Source: Sphaerulina vaccinii (lineage: Eukaryota; Ascomycota; Dothideomycetes; Mycosphaerellales; Mycosphaerellaceae). Taken from it: 64,000 bases of DNA. Location of the stretch: the NCBI GenBank assembly GCA_022570795.1, contig JAKUDP010000005.1, positions 496,001 to 560,000 on the forward strand, written 5' to 3'. Below the pieces are notes generated by a model. The model was not told the origin of the DNA. It saw nothing but the letters and a program-made list of their open reading frames with translations, and ran no database searches. The translations under genes were made by a program, and so were the position numbers. The first letter of the stretch is position 1. Each line of letters starts with the position of its first letter. Below are positions 20,970 to 31,130 of this stretch, in pieces.

Positions 20970-21640
20970 TGTTGTAGATCCGGAAACACTTCAGATTTGA
21001 GACAGAGAACTTGAAGAGACGTTCCACAGCTGTAAGACACGTTATGCAATGGACTGCCAGGTATGTATCAACGACGAGAGCCTCGCTCACACAGCTTTTC
21101 AACAACGGACGAATCACAAGCTGCTGTCACAGACGGATGCTGTATTGACCTCGATCACGTAAACTTGTTTCAAGCTAGCAGGGCGTATGCAGTCCACGCC
21201 CGGCCTCTTGCAAAGAGGGACGCTCTAAGCCTGTCGCCGCACAACGGGATACAAAGGAGAGACGAGCGGCTAGCGATTGGCTGAGTTGCCCTCGTCCATT
21301 CGCACGGCCCGTAGGCAAGGCATGCAGGGCTTGCAGGAGATACTGTACAGATGGCCAACTCACCCCAGCGTTCCGCCGCCCTCAACTTACTCCAGCGTGG
21401 ATCTGTTCCAGTAGCCGCGAATAGTACTGCTTTGGTAGCGCTTCCATCAGGCTAGCACGAGTCCTTATAGGTACCAGCCTCCTCAAACATTATGTAATGC
21501 GCGAGGATTTCATGTGCGGCGCGACCTCACCCGCGCGGACCTGGTATAGATGATCGCTCATCAAAGATGCCAAGTCAAATTTTCGTTGCATCACAGGCCG
21601 TCGAGGAGTGTCGCTATTGTCCTCGCCGTAGCCTAGACTT
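20970..21640. other. Intergenic, no gene recognised
   Basis: Several overlapping ORFs of 60-73 codons occur on both strands around 21063-21385 without motifs. No repeat or RNA gene was recognised. Confidence 0.4.
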
Positions 21641-22010
21641 CTATTGACATCGCATGCCGGTCAAGCTTTGCCGGTCACGAGCTGTTTCTCTCGCAATCTT
21701 CCGCGCCGCGGTCCGGGCCTTCTTAGCTGCTTTCTCCGCGTCTTTTACGCTGCGTGCCGTTCGTGCTCTGTCCAGATCCTCAAAGCTCATCACCCTCGCC
21801 GTTCCTATTATCTCGGACTTGGTTAATCGACGAACTTTGGCTTCGTTGTTAATCCGATTCAAAAAGGCATTTTGGTCTTGCAGTAGGGCACGCTCCGCGA
21901 AGGAGAGTTGCGTGGCGTTAGTGAGTTTCTGTAGGCGCCTTCGCAAGCGCTGCCTACTGGCGTCATCGGGCGAACTGCATAGACTATGCGCCCTCCTGCG
22001 GGAAAGTTTC
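21641..22010 (-). pseudogene. C-terminal relic of a Fot1/pogo-type DDE transposase
   Basis: The open minus-strand frame encodes the tail typical of fungal Fot1-like transposases. It has an RLRRRLQKLTNATQLSFAERALLQDQN segment, then a RRLTKSEIIG...ARVMSFEDLDRAR segment, then a Lys/Ala/Arg-rich end. That is the part after the catalytic DDE domain; the domain itself and the terminal inverted repeats are absent. It is therefore a non-autonomous fragment of a Tc1/mariner-superfamily element. The family is recognised from general knowledge of these C-termini. Confidence 0.72.
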
Positions 22011-22220
22011 CGGTTGGTTCAGGCTGTCAGCGTAGCAGCTGCGGGCCTTCGGTGGCTCTCAATTTAATGTCTGAGACATCTAGCACTTCTTGACCTGCGG
22101 ATAGAGATCGCCACGAACAACGGGAGCAGACGGGGCTGCATGAATCTAGGACACCGGAACTCAGATCTCGAATATGTCAGTCCCACGCGCTGTCAAGACT
22201 CCAGCTGACTCAACCCCACT

Positions 22221-23495
22221 ATGTCAACCAACGCGCTGGGAGCAGCAATGTGTGAAGAGCACACTTCTTCGCGCACGAAAAACGCTGTGTCCACGCATCA
22301 GCAACAAGGGGAGTGCGCCAAACCCCAGCTACCAGTGTCGCTGAACGCACCCGCTTCCAACGAAGGCGTCTTCTCCAGCGCTATCAATGAAGACGCACGG
22401 CAGCTCATCGCCGTTGATAGAGCTGTTCAACCTCTTCCCTCCAGCAATCCTCTCGAATCTAAGGGTCCGAACAAAGTTATCTTCGCCTACCTCTCCTCTC
22501 GATTTCCGGCCTTCGTCTGTCTGATAGCTCTTCGCGAGCAAGGCTGGCAGAGCAGCAAAGGCGATGATTACTTCCAGAGCCTACGCAGCAAAGCCGACAA
22601 CGCTGACGCCAAAGTCTCCAGAGCGTTCTTCGGACAGATGGTCCAGAACGGCAACGAGCTCCAGCGCGAGACTTCCGGCTTCAAGATTACCAGTCAAGTC
22701 TTGCCCAATCATCCAGCGGACACCATCCTGGAGTTCGGTACGGCGCCTGGCGGATTCCTCCACGTTGCACTGCAAGTCAACACCTCTGCTCGTGCGACAG
22801 TCTTCACTCTCCCAGTCGAGCTTGGAGGCTATCCAGTCAACATCAAGCCTAAAATTCTCAGCGCCAAAGTCGACCTCACCACTGCCGACATCACTCTCTT
22901 CGCCGCCGATATGGGCGTCACCTCAATCCCTCCGTCCCACCCGGATGCGGAGAACTTCATCCTTGACCGCCAAATCCCAGCCGACGCTCTTTTCAACCTC
23001 GTCATCTGCGGCGCCGGCGTGCTCCGCACACATGACCGCGCTGAGTACCGCGAGCGCCGAGAGTCGAAGAGATTAGCGGCGACTCAACTCGCACTAGGAC
23101 TGGGGCACATGCGCAACGGCGGCACTCTGATTATGCTGCTGCACAAGGCCGAGAGCTGGGACGTTATTAAGCTTCTGCATGCGCTCGAAAAGTTCGCGGA
23201 TGTGCGCCTGTTCAAGCCGAGAGGTGCGCATGCTATTCGATCGTCCTTCTATCTCGTGGCTAAGGATGTGCGGTCTAAGACGAAAATGGCGCAGAAGTTG
23301 GTGCAGAAATGGAAGGAGGAGTGGAAAGTATCCACGTTTGGGAGTGATGAGGAGTTTCAGGAGATGTTGGGTGGGGACGATGATACGGTCGAGGATGTGT
23401 TAAACGCGTTTGGGGAGAAGTTTGGACGACTCGGTAAAGTGGTTTGGGAGGTCCAGGCGAATGCGTTGAAGAAGTCGTCTTGGCTGAAGAAGTGA
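22221..23495 (+). CDS. FtsJ/RrmJ-type SAM-dependent methyltransferase domain protein
   Basis: This intact intronless ORF encodes 424 residues with ATG at 22221. After a disordered N-terminus (about 1-75), the SAM-binding motif I is seen as ILEFGTAPGGFLHVALQ near residue 170. A motif IV-like strand NLVICGAG lies near residue 255. The late FtsJ elements follow: GGTLIMLLHK (candidate catalytic Lys) and the strand pair ending RSSFYLVAK. The C-terminal 80 residues are charged. Family members methylate ribose 2'-OH groups in RNA, but fungal proteins of this lineage are not characterised as far as I know, so the substrate is open. Composition is GC-rich and RIP-free, in contrast to the flanks. Confidence 0.8.
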   Translation: MSTNALGAAMCEEHTSSRTKNAVSTHQQQGECAKPQLPVSLNAPASNEGVFSSAINEDARQLIAVDRAVQPLPSSNPLESKGPNKVIFAYLSSRFPAFVCLIALREQGWQSSKGDDYFQSLRSKADNADAKVSRAFFGQMVQNGNELQRETSGFKITSQVLPNHPADTILEFGTAPGGFLHVALQVNTSARATVFTLPVELGGYPVNIKPKILSAKVDLTTADITLFAADMGVTSIPPSHPDAENFILDRQIPADALFNLVICGAGVLRTHDRAEYRERRESKRLAATQLALGLGHMRNGGTLIMLLHKAESWDVIKLLHALEKFADVRLFKPRGAHAIRSSFYLVAKDVRSKTKMAQKLVQKWKEEWKVSTFGSDEEFQEMLGGDDDTVEDVLNAFGEKFGRLGKVVWEVQANALKKSSWLKK

Positions 23496-23883
23496 TGGAG
23501 TATGCGCGGATCCAACATTGGTTGGAAGGTAGCTCGCTCATGATCTATGGAGAAAGAGGTAGACAGTGGGTCAATCTGAAGGCAAGATCCAGCGAGGGGA
23601 TCCGCGCCCCCGGACGGACGTCAGGCTTGTGGAAAGCAGCGATAGAGGGGCGAGAGCCTGCGGCCGCACTCCAGGGCTCCGCGTAGAGATTGGTGGCCGA
23701 ACTCTTCGTATCAAAATTTGAAAATTTCATTTTTGCATCATCAGATAGAGACTTGAATGCAGCAGTTGGAAGGATTGTACGTATAATAGTCACAGAATGA
23801 AAATCTGCGCACTGCGAGAATAGTAGAGTCGGTGTGATCAGATTGCAGGGCGCCAGTAGCTCCACTTTCTGAGCCAGACAGAT
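23496..23883. other. Gap without a recognised gene
   Basis: This is the region between the convergent methyltransferase and BED-finger ORFs. An open minus-strand frame at 23545-23865 has no hAT catalytic motif and no other recognisable feature. Confidence 0.4.
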
Positions 23884-24432
23884 CTATAACAGTGAGCGAA
23901 ACCGAAATAGTAGAAGGAGTAAGTTAGCTAAATATCTTCCAACGAAGATAGCATGCTTCCGGAGGTGGGCAGTAGCGTTGCCTGACGACCCTTTCCAGTT
24001 ACAGTTGTCGCAATAGAATACCTCATGGCCATGATCATCCTTTAAAGGCTCATGGGGCAGCCGTTGCCGTGCGTGCTTCCACACTGTCTTGTCCTTCTGC
24101 CCAATGCCCCTATGCGGTGTATCGCTCCGTCTCTTCCGCTTGAGAAACTGTGCCGTAGTAGCTGTAGTAGGAGTGACTGGCTTAGGCGTTGGCGAAGGAG
24201 GTGCAGAAGACTGACTGTCTACCTTGGGACTGCTGCTGTCGATGTCGTCTAGGAAGGCGGTGAGTGTCTCGTTGATTTCGAAGGTGTCTTGGGGGTTTGG
24301 TCCGGCCTCAGAGTCGTTGGCTAACGGTGCAATTGATGCTGGCACATCTTCGTATATATCGTCTTCGTTAGGAATAGCAAAGACCTGTGTAAGGCCGCTT
24401 CTTCTGGGTCGATTGGCCATAGTGAGGATCAT
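23884..24432 (-). CDS. BED-type zinc-finger protein, probably the 5' part of a hAT transposase
   Basis: The ORF has ATG at 24432. About 95 Ser/Thr/Pro-rich residues precede a BED-like finger: KTVWKHARQRL, then C-x2-C-NWKGSSGNAT-x-HLRKH. BED fingers of this form sit at the N-terminus of hAT-superfamily transposases. The catalytic and dimerisation parts are not found downstream (23496-23883), so this is a 5' fragment or a domesticated finger. Just upstream are clustered GTCA/TCAAGTC motifs and a 12-base hairpin, reminiscent of hAT subterminal repeats. Confidence 0.55.
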   Translation of the reverse strand: MILTMANRPRRSGLTQVFAIPNEDDIYEDVPASIAPLANDSEAGPNPQDTFEINETLTAFLDDIDSSSPKVDSQSSAPPSPTPKPVTPTTATTAQFLKRKRRSDTPHRGIGQKDKTVWKHARQRLPHEPLKDDHGHEVFYCDNCNWKGSSGNATAHLRKHAIFVGRYLANLLLLLFRFRSLL

Positions 24433-24550
24433 GTAGCAGTGTATTTCGCCTCAGAAGGGCTGTACAAGCAAGGACTGCATGCCGCCGAAGAAGTGCCGGC
24501 TGACTCTGACTGCAGTCAATCAAGTCAAAAGGACAGAAGTCAGAGTCAAA

Positions 24551-24578
24551 TCAATCAAGTCAAACCTGACTTGATTGA
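24551..24578. repeat. Perfect 12-base inverted repeat within TGACT-rich sequence
   Basis: TCAATCAAGTCA and its exact complement flank a 4-base AACC spacer. The surrounding 24500-24600 contains further AGTCA/TCAAGTCA copies in both orientations. It could be a transposon subterminal repeat or a regulatory palindrome; it lies 24 bases before the ATG at 24603. Confidence 0.75.
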
Positions 24579-24602
24579 CTTCCGAGTCAGAAGTCAAATA
24601 CT

Positions 24603-25202
24603 ATGATGTTACACACGATCGAGCTGTTTTTACAGTACATTCTTACCTTTGGTAGTCCGAACCGTGCATGCGGGTCATTGTTTACTGTCTCGTCAGGAAA
24701 TTTCACCCACCACATTCATCTGGTAGTCAGGTTGACGCCTACTCTAGTTGTTAAGTACGGACCTGGTGTGACGAGAGCAGAAGCCTGTGCCCTGGAATTT
24801 GCAACAAAAATTCTCAATCACGACATTGTTACGGTGCCTTCCTTCATGCAGTTCTTCACAGGTCGAGCGGAGTTCTCGCCTATGGACTACCTTGTCATGG
24901 CTTTCGTAGAAGGAACTACGCTTGATCGAAGCGCCGAATTCAACACGACTCTCGTGCGGAAGATTCTGAAGGCCATGTCACATATACACAGCTTCACTCG
25001 AACGGTGCCTGGTCCACTCGACGGTAGCCCCGCCCGAGGCCTGCTTTGGTCTGAGGACGGTGCGGGCCAGATACTCGATACCCCTGCGAAGTTACAGGAA
25101 TACATCGACACGAGAATCCGAGGAGATAATTCTCCCGTCGATGTCACGAATTCCACTCTGCGTTTATGCCACATGGACATTGCGCCGCGCAATATTATGT
25201 AA
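24603..25202 (+). pseudogene. APH-fold phosphotransferase, truncated after the Brenner motif
   Basis: The 199-residue ORF (ATG at 24603) carries the N-lobe and much of the C-lobe of a fungal aminoglycoside-phosphotransferase-like protein. LVVKYG holds the ATP lysine. EACALEFATKIL is the C-helix, MAFVEGTTLD the hinge, and LCHMDIAPRNIM the catalytic loop (H-x-D-x4-N). The frame stops directly after this loop, before the metal-binding Asp strand. About 80 bases later the sequence becomes a copy of the membrane-protein tail (25285-25570), so the 3' end was probably replaced by rearrangement. A missed intron (AT|GTAAAG) is a less likely explanation. Confidence 0.65.
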
Positions 25203-25284
25203 AGCGAAGAACTACTATCCGGACATCATTTACGTAAGTTTAGCTCCAACAAGTGGACATATTATGGTAATGACCAAGAATCAG

Positions 25285-25570
25285 GGCTGTTTACAACCAC
25301 TATAGCCGTGAAAGGCAGGAGCGAATACGCAATCAGTCAACTGTTGCTTTGACAAAGCCCGAGTCAAGAGATGATAGAGTCAGCTGCCTGAGCGTGTAGT
25401 ACTGCGCAGCCTGTGTGCCACGAGAAATGACTGATAGGTGCTAGTGCTCCGAGCCAGTTATCGATCATGGCGGTGATGGTCGACCATCCAGGTGTGGTCA
25501 GGAATAGTGCCATCGATTTGTAGCATATATCATCGTCCCCCGCACTCGAGAACGCTTCCCATACTCTCCA
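25285..25570 (+). repeat. Dispersed duplication, copy 2 (ectopic)
   Basis: This is the same-orientation match to 7505-7770. The frame of the membrane-protein tail is still open here (RAVYNHYSRERQER ... LSV, then stop), although nothing upstream encodes the rest of the protein. It adjoins the truncated APH gene. Confidence 0.8.
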
Positions 25571-25861
25571 TTCACTATTATATCCTCTGTCGTCCGCTTC
25601 GGAGCTCACGACACGCTCTACATCATGATAATCCATGGATTGCGTTACGGGATCCCACGGGCCGCCACGACGCACAGATCAGGGTTCCTGCGGCTAGCAG
25701 CACTGTGCAACAGGCAATGAAAGCGTAGGGATGAGTCGGCCTACTGTAGTATAAATAATTTATACTTTTGGTTGCCGCCCGAAGCCAAGCGCATAATAAC
25801 CAAGGGACACATTTCGTGCATCAATCATACAGCGTATGCTCTTTCACGCTCAGTCCTCAAC

Positions 25862-26836
25862 ATGGTGTTAGACTCCAGCTATCCTGTAAGGGAGTCACTC
25901 CGAGAAGTCGCTGTCGATTCGTGGATGATCGCAGACAGACTTTTCCTGTTTCATCAATCCTTTCAATCGCCAGGCTGTTCCTGGAGTGATGGCCACGGCG
26001 GGTTCTTCGTACTGTCCGAGGTAAGTCACTTTCCCTCTTTTACAACTGTGACTGACTCGATATAGGAAAGACCGCTTACGTTGGAATCGCTTCGTCCGCC
26101 GCAGCCCATTTCGCTGGTCTACGATGCTGGGGATGTTCACGCTGTCTGGGAAATTGGCGACGCGTTCTTGAAGGTCATGATTCCTGCATCGCCCTACACA
26201 ACACGAGAACATGTGACGTTAGAGGCACTACACAAGATGAAGCTTAGTTTTGCTATACCGGATGTTCTCTACCATGGTGAATGGAACGGACGATACTACC
26301 TTCTCTTATCCAAGATTCCTGGGCAGACACTCTCCAAAGCGTGGCCACGAATGCTTGAGACAACTCGGAGCCAATGCGTTGATCGCATTGCCAGTATCTG
26401 CAACGAGCTCGCTGCACAGCACGCTGAAAAGATCAGCGGCATCGACGGACACCACCTCCCCGAAGCATGGTTGGCTAACGACTCGAGCACGGCCGCAGCT
26501 TCACAGCCTGATTTCAGTCCCGAAGCCCTTCTGAAGAACTGCCGAGAGTTGAAGATGGATTGCTCTTCACAATTCGAGCTCGTACATTGCGACATGGGCC
26601 CAGGGAACATCATTGTGGACTTTGTGGGAGATCAACTCGTGGTGGGGTTGATTGATTGGGAGTGTGCGGGATTTGTCCCGAGAGAGTGGATCCGGACCAA
26701 ATTCTGTGTATGCAGCGGCATGGACCTGCCCGAAGGGTCCCCTTCCGATTGGAGGAGACGTATGCAGAGGAGATTGGCACAGGAAGGCTTCCCCGAGCTT
26801 GCTGATGCCTGGATGGCTTGGCGTGGCTATGTGTAA
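25862..26836 (+). CDS. APH-fold phosphotransferase family protein (two exons)
   Basis: Proposed exon 1 is 25862 to about 26020, with ATG at 25862. A GTAAGT...CGATATAG intron (about 26021-26065) follows, and exon 2 runs to 26836, giving roughly 310 residues. Kinase features are AFLKVM (ATP lysine), LEALHK (C-helix), LLLSKIPGQTL (hinge), LVHCDMGPGNIIVD (catalytic H-x-D-x4-N) and LIDWECAGFVPREW (metal-binding Asp and the APH-typical WE-x-AG). All catalytic residues are present, so the enzyme may be active. In this fungal family the substrate is generally unknown; antibiotic resistance should not be assumed. It is the most intact of three APH-type sequences in 24.6-30.4 kb. Confidence 0.72.
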
Positions 26837-27153
26837 AAGGGAAGTCATCAGCATGCGCGCACATCTTGCAACACAGGGGCACGAGAAGTCTGAATATTCA
26901 CGATATCACGAGCAAAGCTTATCATATTCAGAGTCTAAAAGAGTGTCTTTCTACGTTTCCCATTTATGCCCTCTCAAATCCCTCATGCTACAAGATCTAG
27001 ACGCTATGGTCAGCATTCGGTACTTCATAGTGGAGCGCGATCTTGTTTTCAAGTGCGTTCTAACCTTGAGTTCATCCACTGCAATTCCGAAAGTTAGCGA
27101 TTGTTCTTCATCGCGGCTAAAGTTTCTCGCACCTGACCGGACTCCCACTACTG
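26837..27153. other. Intergenic, nothing recognised
   Basis: This lies between the APH gene and the tiny zinc-ribbon ORF, which converge. No motif was seen. Confidence 0.4.
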
Positions 27154-27276
27154 CTACTTGACCACAACAGCAAGTGCCTTGCCACAACTTGCGCAGTTCT
27201 GCGTTCCAGAAACATTGTTGTATCCACACGAGCAATTGACTTCATTGACGGGTGTCTGACCAGTAGAGATAGCCAT
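27154..27276 (-). CDS. Possible 40-residue zinc-ribbon micropeptide
   Basis: ATG at 27276 opens a 41-codon frame. It has a short Ser/Thr/Pro leader, then C-S-C-G-Y-N-N and, ten residues on, C-A-S-C-G-K, ending in a hydrophobic tail. The C-x-C-G...C-x2-C-G layout is that of a rubredoxin/zinc-ribbon knuckle pair able to bind one zinc ion. Four Cys in this spacing within 22 residues are unlikely by chance in non-coding DNA. No neighbour suggests a role, and there is no transcript evidence. It could also be an exon of a larger, unrecognised gene. Confidence 0.45.
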   Translation of the reverse strand: MAISTGQTPVNEVNCSCGYNNVSGTQNCASCGKALAVVVK

Positions 27277-29209
27277 GTTTCTTCGAAGTTGTCGGTAAAC
27301 CCGGTGGGTAGAGCCTTCGGGAGAAGCAAGAAGTTATTGCGTTAACGTTGACGAATGCCGCAGAATTGACAAATCGTGCGGCCCGTTGAGTACTTATGTT
27401 CTTCACACCCTTGCGTAGTCCGTCCGTCATGCTATGCATCCTTATCCCCAATCACAAAACTCGGATCATCTACAGAGCCTACGTGCTGCGCCTTTTAGGG
27501 AAGTACGAGCTGCTCATCGCTTAGAGCAATGCAATCGAGGATGCAGTGGATATGAAACCCATGCACTCCATGGCCTGCCACAGCTCCACCGCCTGGCATT
27601 TCTCTTAGCGAACACATGTCGATTGCGTCGAAAGCTACATGGGCCTATCGTCTGCGACTTCACCCTTCCTCCGTGCTATAGCTCATATTGGGGTCCTTGC
27701 AAGCGTGAACCTGTGTCTGGATGGTTGCACAGAGGTACCTTCACCTGGCAGGCTCTGGACAGCACGTGTGACTAGCACGGTGCGACGGATAGGCTTCGAT
27801 GGTGCACTTCGTCACGACTGATCAAAGGCCTGCTGGCGATGGCTTGTGCAAGGCGGCATGGAGCAGCCGCCTTGCCTTCCCAGTCGTGCGACCAAGAATG
27901 GATTTGGAGGCACAGATAGTGCGCGATCCGTTCACATGATTCGTCAGAGCTCTCACCGGTGCAGTGTAGATGCGGAGATGTGGCGCCTACACAACAAAAG
28001 ATGGTCACACATTGTAGGAAGCTCCGCCGAATGGGGCTAGCGTGTTGATGACTGAAAGCTCGCGGTGCGTCTTGGTTTGCGTGAGGCTGTTGATTCTCGC
28101 TCTGGAAGCTCCTGAACTGAGCCCGCCTAATCGGCCAGTTGCCGCGGTGTGACGGGTACTAGCAACAGTTCCAATCAGCTGCGAGTGATGCAGAAGCTAC
28201 AGACAGGCGTTCAAATGGGCTGTTCAGCTGCGCTACTGCACTTGAGCACGAGTCCCTGAATGTCGAGTTTTGGAAGACGGAGCGAGGATAGCAGCCACGG
28301 CAAGGCGACAGGAGTGTGAATAGCCTCAGCATTGCGTGTAACATAGCAGTGTAAAGCTAAGACGAGAGTGGCTCGCGGCTGGTGTAAAGGACGAGCTGAC
28401 GTCGTGCCAAGCTGTGTGGCATGTCTGGCGTTGGTTCAGAGCTTGATCGACAGTGGTTGGCGTGGAGAAGCGATAAATGGCCGTTCGGGCGTCTTCATGA
28501 ACTGTTTCGGCTTTTGGGCTTGCCTCGCGTCGCGCCGCCCGGATATATTCGACTGCCCTTTTTTGTCGGGCCACCTCAGACGGCCTGCGAAACAGCAGGC
28601 AGATTGCATCAGTAAAAAGGTGGTGCAGTGCTCATCAGCTGAACTTAAACTAGGCGATCATGGCACTGGTGTCAGCGCCTGACTCGACAGAGTAATGTCT
28701 CGCTTCACTCTTGGGCGGCCGCGCCAGCTCCATGCTCCCAGTCCCTTAGACATCAACCACAAGGACGAAGTTGGCTCATTGCTGATTGAAGTGCACCAAG
28801 TTGGAATATTCATTTGCTACGTGTCGAGTGTAGAGTATTGGTGTGGCGTGTTAAACGCCATGGTCTGTCAAATTTCGCCCTACACGGCGTTCCGTTTGCT
28901 CCCTGCTAAGGCATACTGCATAGTATTATAAGATACATGCATGCATACATAGACAGCGCAACGCCCGCCTAGTGTGAATGCACCTGTAACATTCGCGGAA
29001 GCTTATTAGTAGTCCAATGCAGCAATTGTGAGCAAATGTATACGTTGTTCAATTAGCGAGAAGTACTTCGACGTGGTATCATTGCTAGAGGTTCCTTCGT
29101 TGATGATTTAATGCTTGGACATCCGCCGCTGCATATCGGCCGCTCTACTACAGTACGCAGTACTTTCTAAAGATACCGAGAGCGTGAACGTTGATTTTTC
29201 GCAGACAGC
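27277..29209. other. Long stretch without a recognised gene
   Basis: ORFs of 60-113 codons occur on both strands (for example 27434-27775 + and 28695-28931 +, the latter with an ATG) but have no motifs, paralogues or sensible splice joins. No tandem repeat or transposon motif was seen. Confidence 0.4.
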
Positions 29210-29773
29210 ATGGGTACGACACGACTACATCGGCCAATGCAGCTAGTGGAAAGGGCCAATTCGACGATCCAGCTTCAAGCCTTAATTGAACCTTCGGGAC
29301 AGCCGGTGCTAATCGTTTCGGGTCCGGTTTCGCAGAGCGACATCGACAAATACGAGTGGTGTCTTCGTACCACCCATTTTGGCAGCTGGATTGAAAGGGA
29401 CCAGTCTGGAACGAGCTCCAAGGTGGTTGACGCAGACGCTGGCATGAAAGTCCCTCGGATAATAGTCAGTCCTGGACTTGCCTCACCAAGGGATGATTGT
29501 CCGCGAGAATATGTCCTAGTTATGGAAGGTGTTTCTGGAACAAGGAAAGCAAAAGTTCTCGTCGAAGATAGCCTTGAGAAAGCAGCAACGGCTATAATGC
29601 ATGCTGCACTGAACGGATACTCTACTGTGTTTTCAGCTGCCTTTCCCCTGCGTGCATCCAACACGATCTTCGCTGCGTCTATCGGCCCTTCAAATGCCAC
29701 ATTCTCAAAGACAAATACTATTCAACAGGCATTAAGCGAGCGTACGGGAACGACCATTAAGCTGCTTTGTTGA
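29210..29773 (+). CDS. Hypothetical protein, 187 residues
   Basis: This intact ATG-initiated ORF has no internal stop and no obvious intron. The protein alternates short beta-like hydrophobic runs (PVLIVSGPV, EYVLVMEGV) with helices rich in Ala. There is no signal peptide or membrane segment. I do not recognise the family. It has balanced codon use and no sign of RIP, so it is plausibly functional. About 150-200 bases downstream of its stop is a short GAGGATA-type repeat (about 29928-29960). Confidence 0.5.
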   Translation: MGTTRLHRPMQLVERANSTIQLQALIEPSGQPVLIVSGPVSQSDIDKYEWCLRTTHFGSWIERDQSGTSSKVVDADAGMKVPRIIVSPGLASPRDDCPREYVLVMEGVSGTRKAKVLVEDSLEKAATAIMHAALNGYSTVFSAAFPLRASNTIFAASIGPSNATFSKTNTIQQALSERTGTTIKLLC

Positions 29774-30127
29774 AGAGGTCGACGAGGCTTGGATGAGGAT
29801 AGCAGGGATCGGCAAAGCAAGGGCGACGAAGTGAGATGAGCATGAAACATATGTAAATCTTGTGAAATTTACAATGGTACAGTGAGCCAATACATTCGGG
29901 ATGATGGTGTGCGGTTGCGACATTAGACGGATGAGGATAAGTGAGGATAGGTGAGGATGGCGGCGTGTCCCTAAGCTAGTCAATGAGAAACGAAGAGGCC
30001 TAACATCATACCCTTCATCACTCAAGGACTAATCTAAGTAAAGAAGGCGATAGGTTCGACATAAAACATAATGAAGGGCTTACAACGGCCCTAGAGATTC
30101 CGAATCCTACTGCATCGCTAGACGGTT

Positions 30128-30435
30128 TAGAGTAAGGACTAATCGATAAGCTGATGAACCACAAAGGGGACACGAATGGGTTTTCTCGAATGTGCTTGTC
30201 GATAAGGCAACGGGTCGCATAACGGGAAGTTTGAACTGGGAATTGCTGGCTTCAGCATCCGTGGAAGAAGATACTACGAAGCCAAGGCACACGCGCGTAA
30301 TGAGGCATGGTCCTATGCACTTGACGAAATGTTCCACGAGACCGAGCGAGCACACTTTGCCCTTTTGCAACAAGTGGACAAAGCCTTAATACGATATGCT
30401 TTTGTTTGTTCATATAAGCGAATCAGCCTTCTGAC
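30128..30435 (+). pseudogene. C-terminal relic of an APH-type phosphotransferase
   Basis: One frame reads SNVLVDKATGRITGSLNWE, the strand after the catalytic loop plus the metal-binding segment (normally ITG-x-x-DWE; here Asp has become Asn). After a one-base slip the adjacent frame continues as YYEAKAHARNEAWSYALDEMF and a helical tail to a stop near 30440. The H-x-D loop upstream is not recognisable. It is therefore a frameshifted fragment with a mutated catalytic residue. Confidence 0.6.
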
Positions 30436-30515
30436 TACTTAGTGGTCTTCGTCCATCTCCAGCTGACTCCCCAATGCTGGCGAATTGCTTCGCCGCCGTA
30501 ACAAACATCTTCGTC

Positions 30516-31130
30516 TCAGGCTGGCTCTCCGTCGTCAGGAAATGCATCGACGCAGACACTATAATCGAATACAACTTCCCGCCGCACCACCGACCACTTG
30601 AGAACATCCTCGTTCCTCCAGCCCCCATTCACGCCAGTGCTGTTACAAGAGCGACAATGCTCTTCTGTGCTCTTGCCATGCTTTCCTGAAGGGCAGAAAA
30701 AAGAGCTTCTTTGCTGTGTTACGGGCGTCAAATCAACGCTCATGTGCCCGTTCGTTGTCACAGTCGATCAATGCCGAAATACTCCGCTTCTCCAAGGAGG
30801 GCATGATACTGCGCAAAGTCGTGCCCTTTCGTACTGTTATAGAAAATAGGGAGTACTCCGGTACGTAGATATCGAATAACATGCTCAAAGAGGTGATGGT
30901 CGCAATCGATGAAGACGGAATCGTCTTCTGTATTTCTTGACCACTTCTCCGAGAACCGCGCCGTGAAGAAGGTGCTGTGACCCAGCTAGCAACTTGGATC
31001 CGTAACGATCGAACCTTGCGGTGTCTTTAATGTCTTGGGCATAACGACGATTATGAAGCGATAGCGATCGAATGGAAGCAGCAGATTTCTCTGCACGGGG
31101 AAGTCCGAGAGGTCTGATCAGGCCCAGGAG
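30516..31130 (-). pseudogene. BTB/POZ (KCTD T1-like) domain protein, broken
   Basis: On the minus strand from about 31085 a frame reads RFIIVVMPKTLKTPQGS, then one TAG (a former CAG), then DDSVFIDCDHHLFEHVIRYL, RTGVLPIFYNSTKGHDF and EAEYFGI. This is the tetramerisation-type BTB fold (beta-sheet, then F-I-D-x-D, then F-x-x-V-x-x-YLRTG). After DRL there is a stop in that frame. A one-base slip opens a second frame (30516-30761) with a Cys/His-rich segment and a C-terminal half. BTB proteins commonly serve as CUL3 adaptors. This copy has at least one nonsense codon and one frameshift. Confidence 0.68.

Noticed and set aside
22564..23076. 170-codon Ser/Arg-rich ORF overlapping the methyltransferase gene
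   Set aside because: It is an alternate frame of the GC-rich methyltransferase coding sequence, whose SAM motifs fix the real frame.
25364..25675. Minus-strand ORF similar to one at 7601-7933, suggesting a conserved protein
   Set aside because: The similarity follows from the DNA duplication. The sense-strand frame (membrane-protein tail) fits gene structure better, and the minus-strand ORFs have different starts.
24603..26836. Calling the APH-type genes antibiotic-resistance genes
   Set aside because: The fold is shared by many fungal small-molecule and unknown-substrate kinases; nothing in the sequence indicates aminoglycosides.
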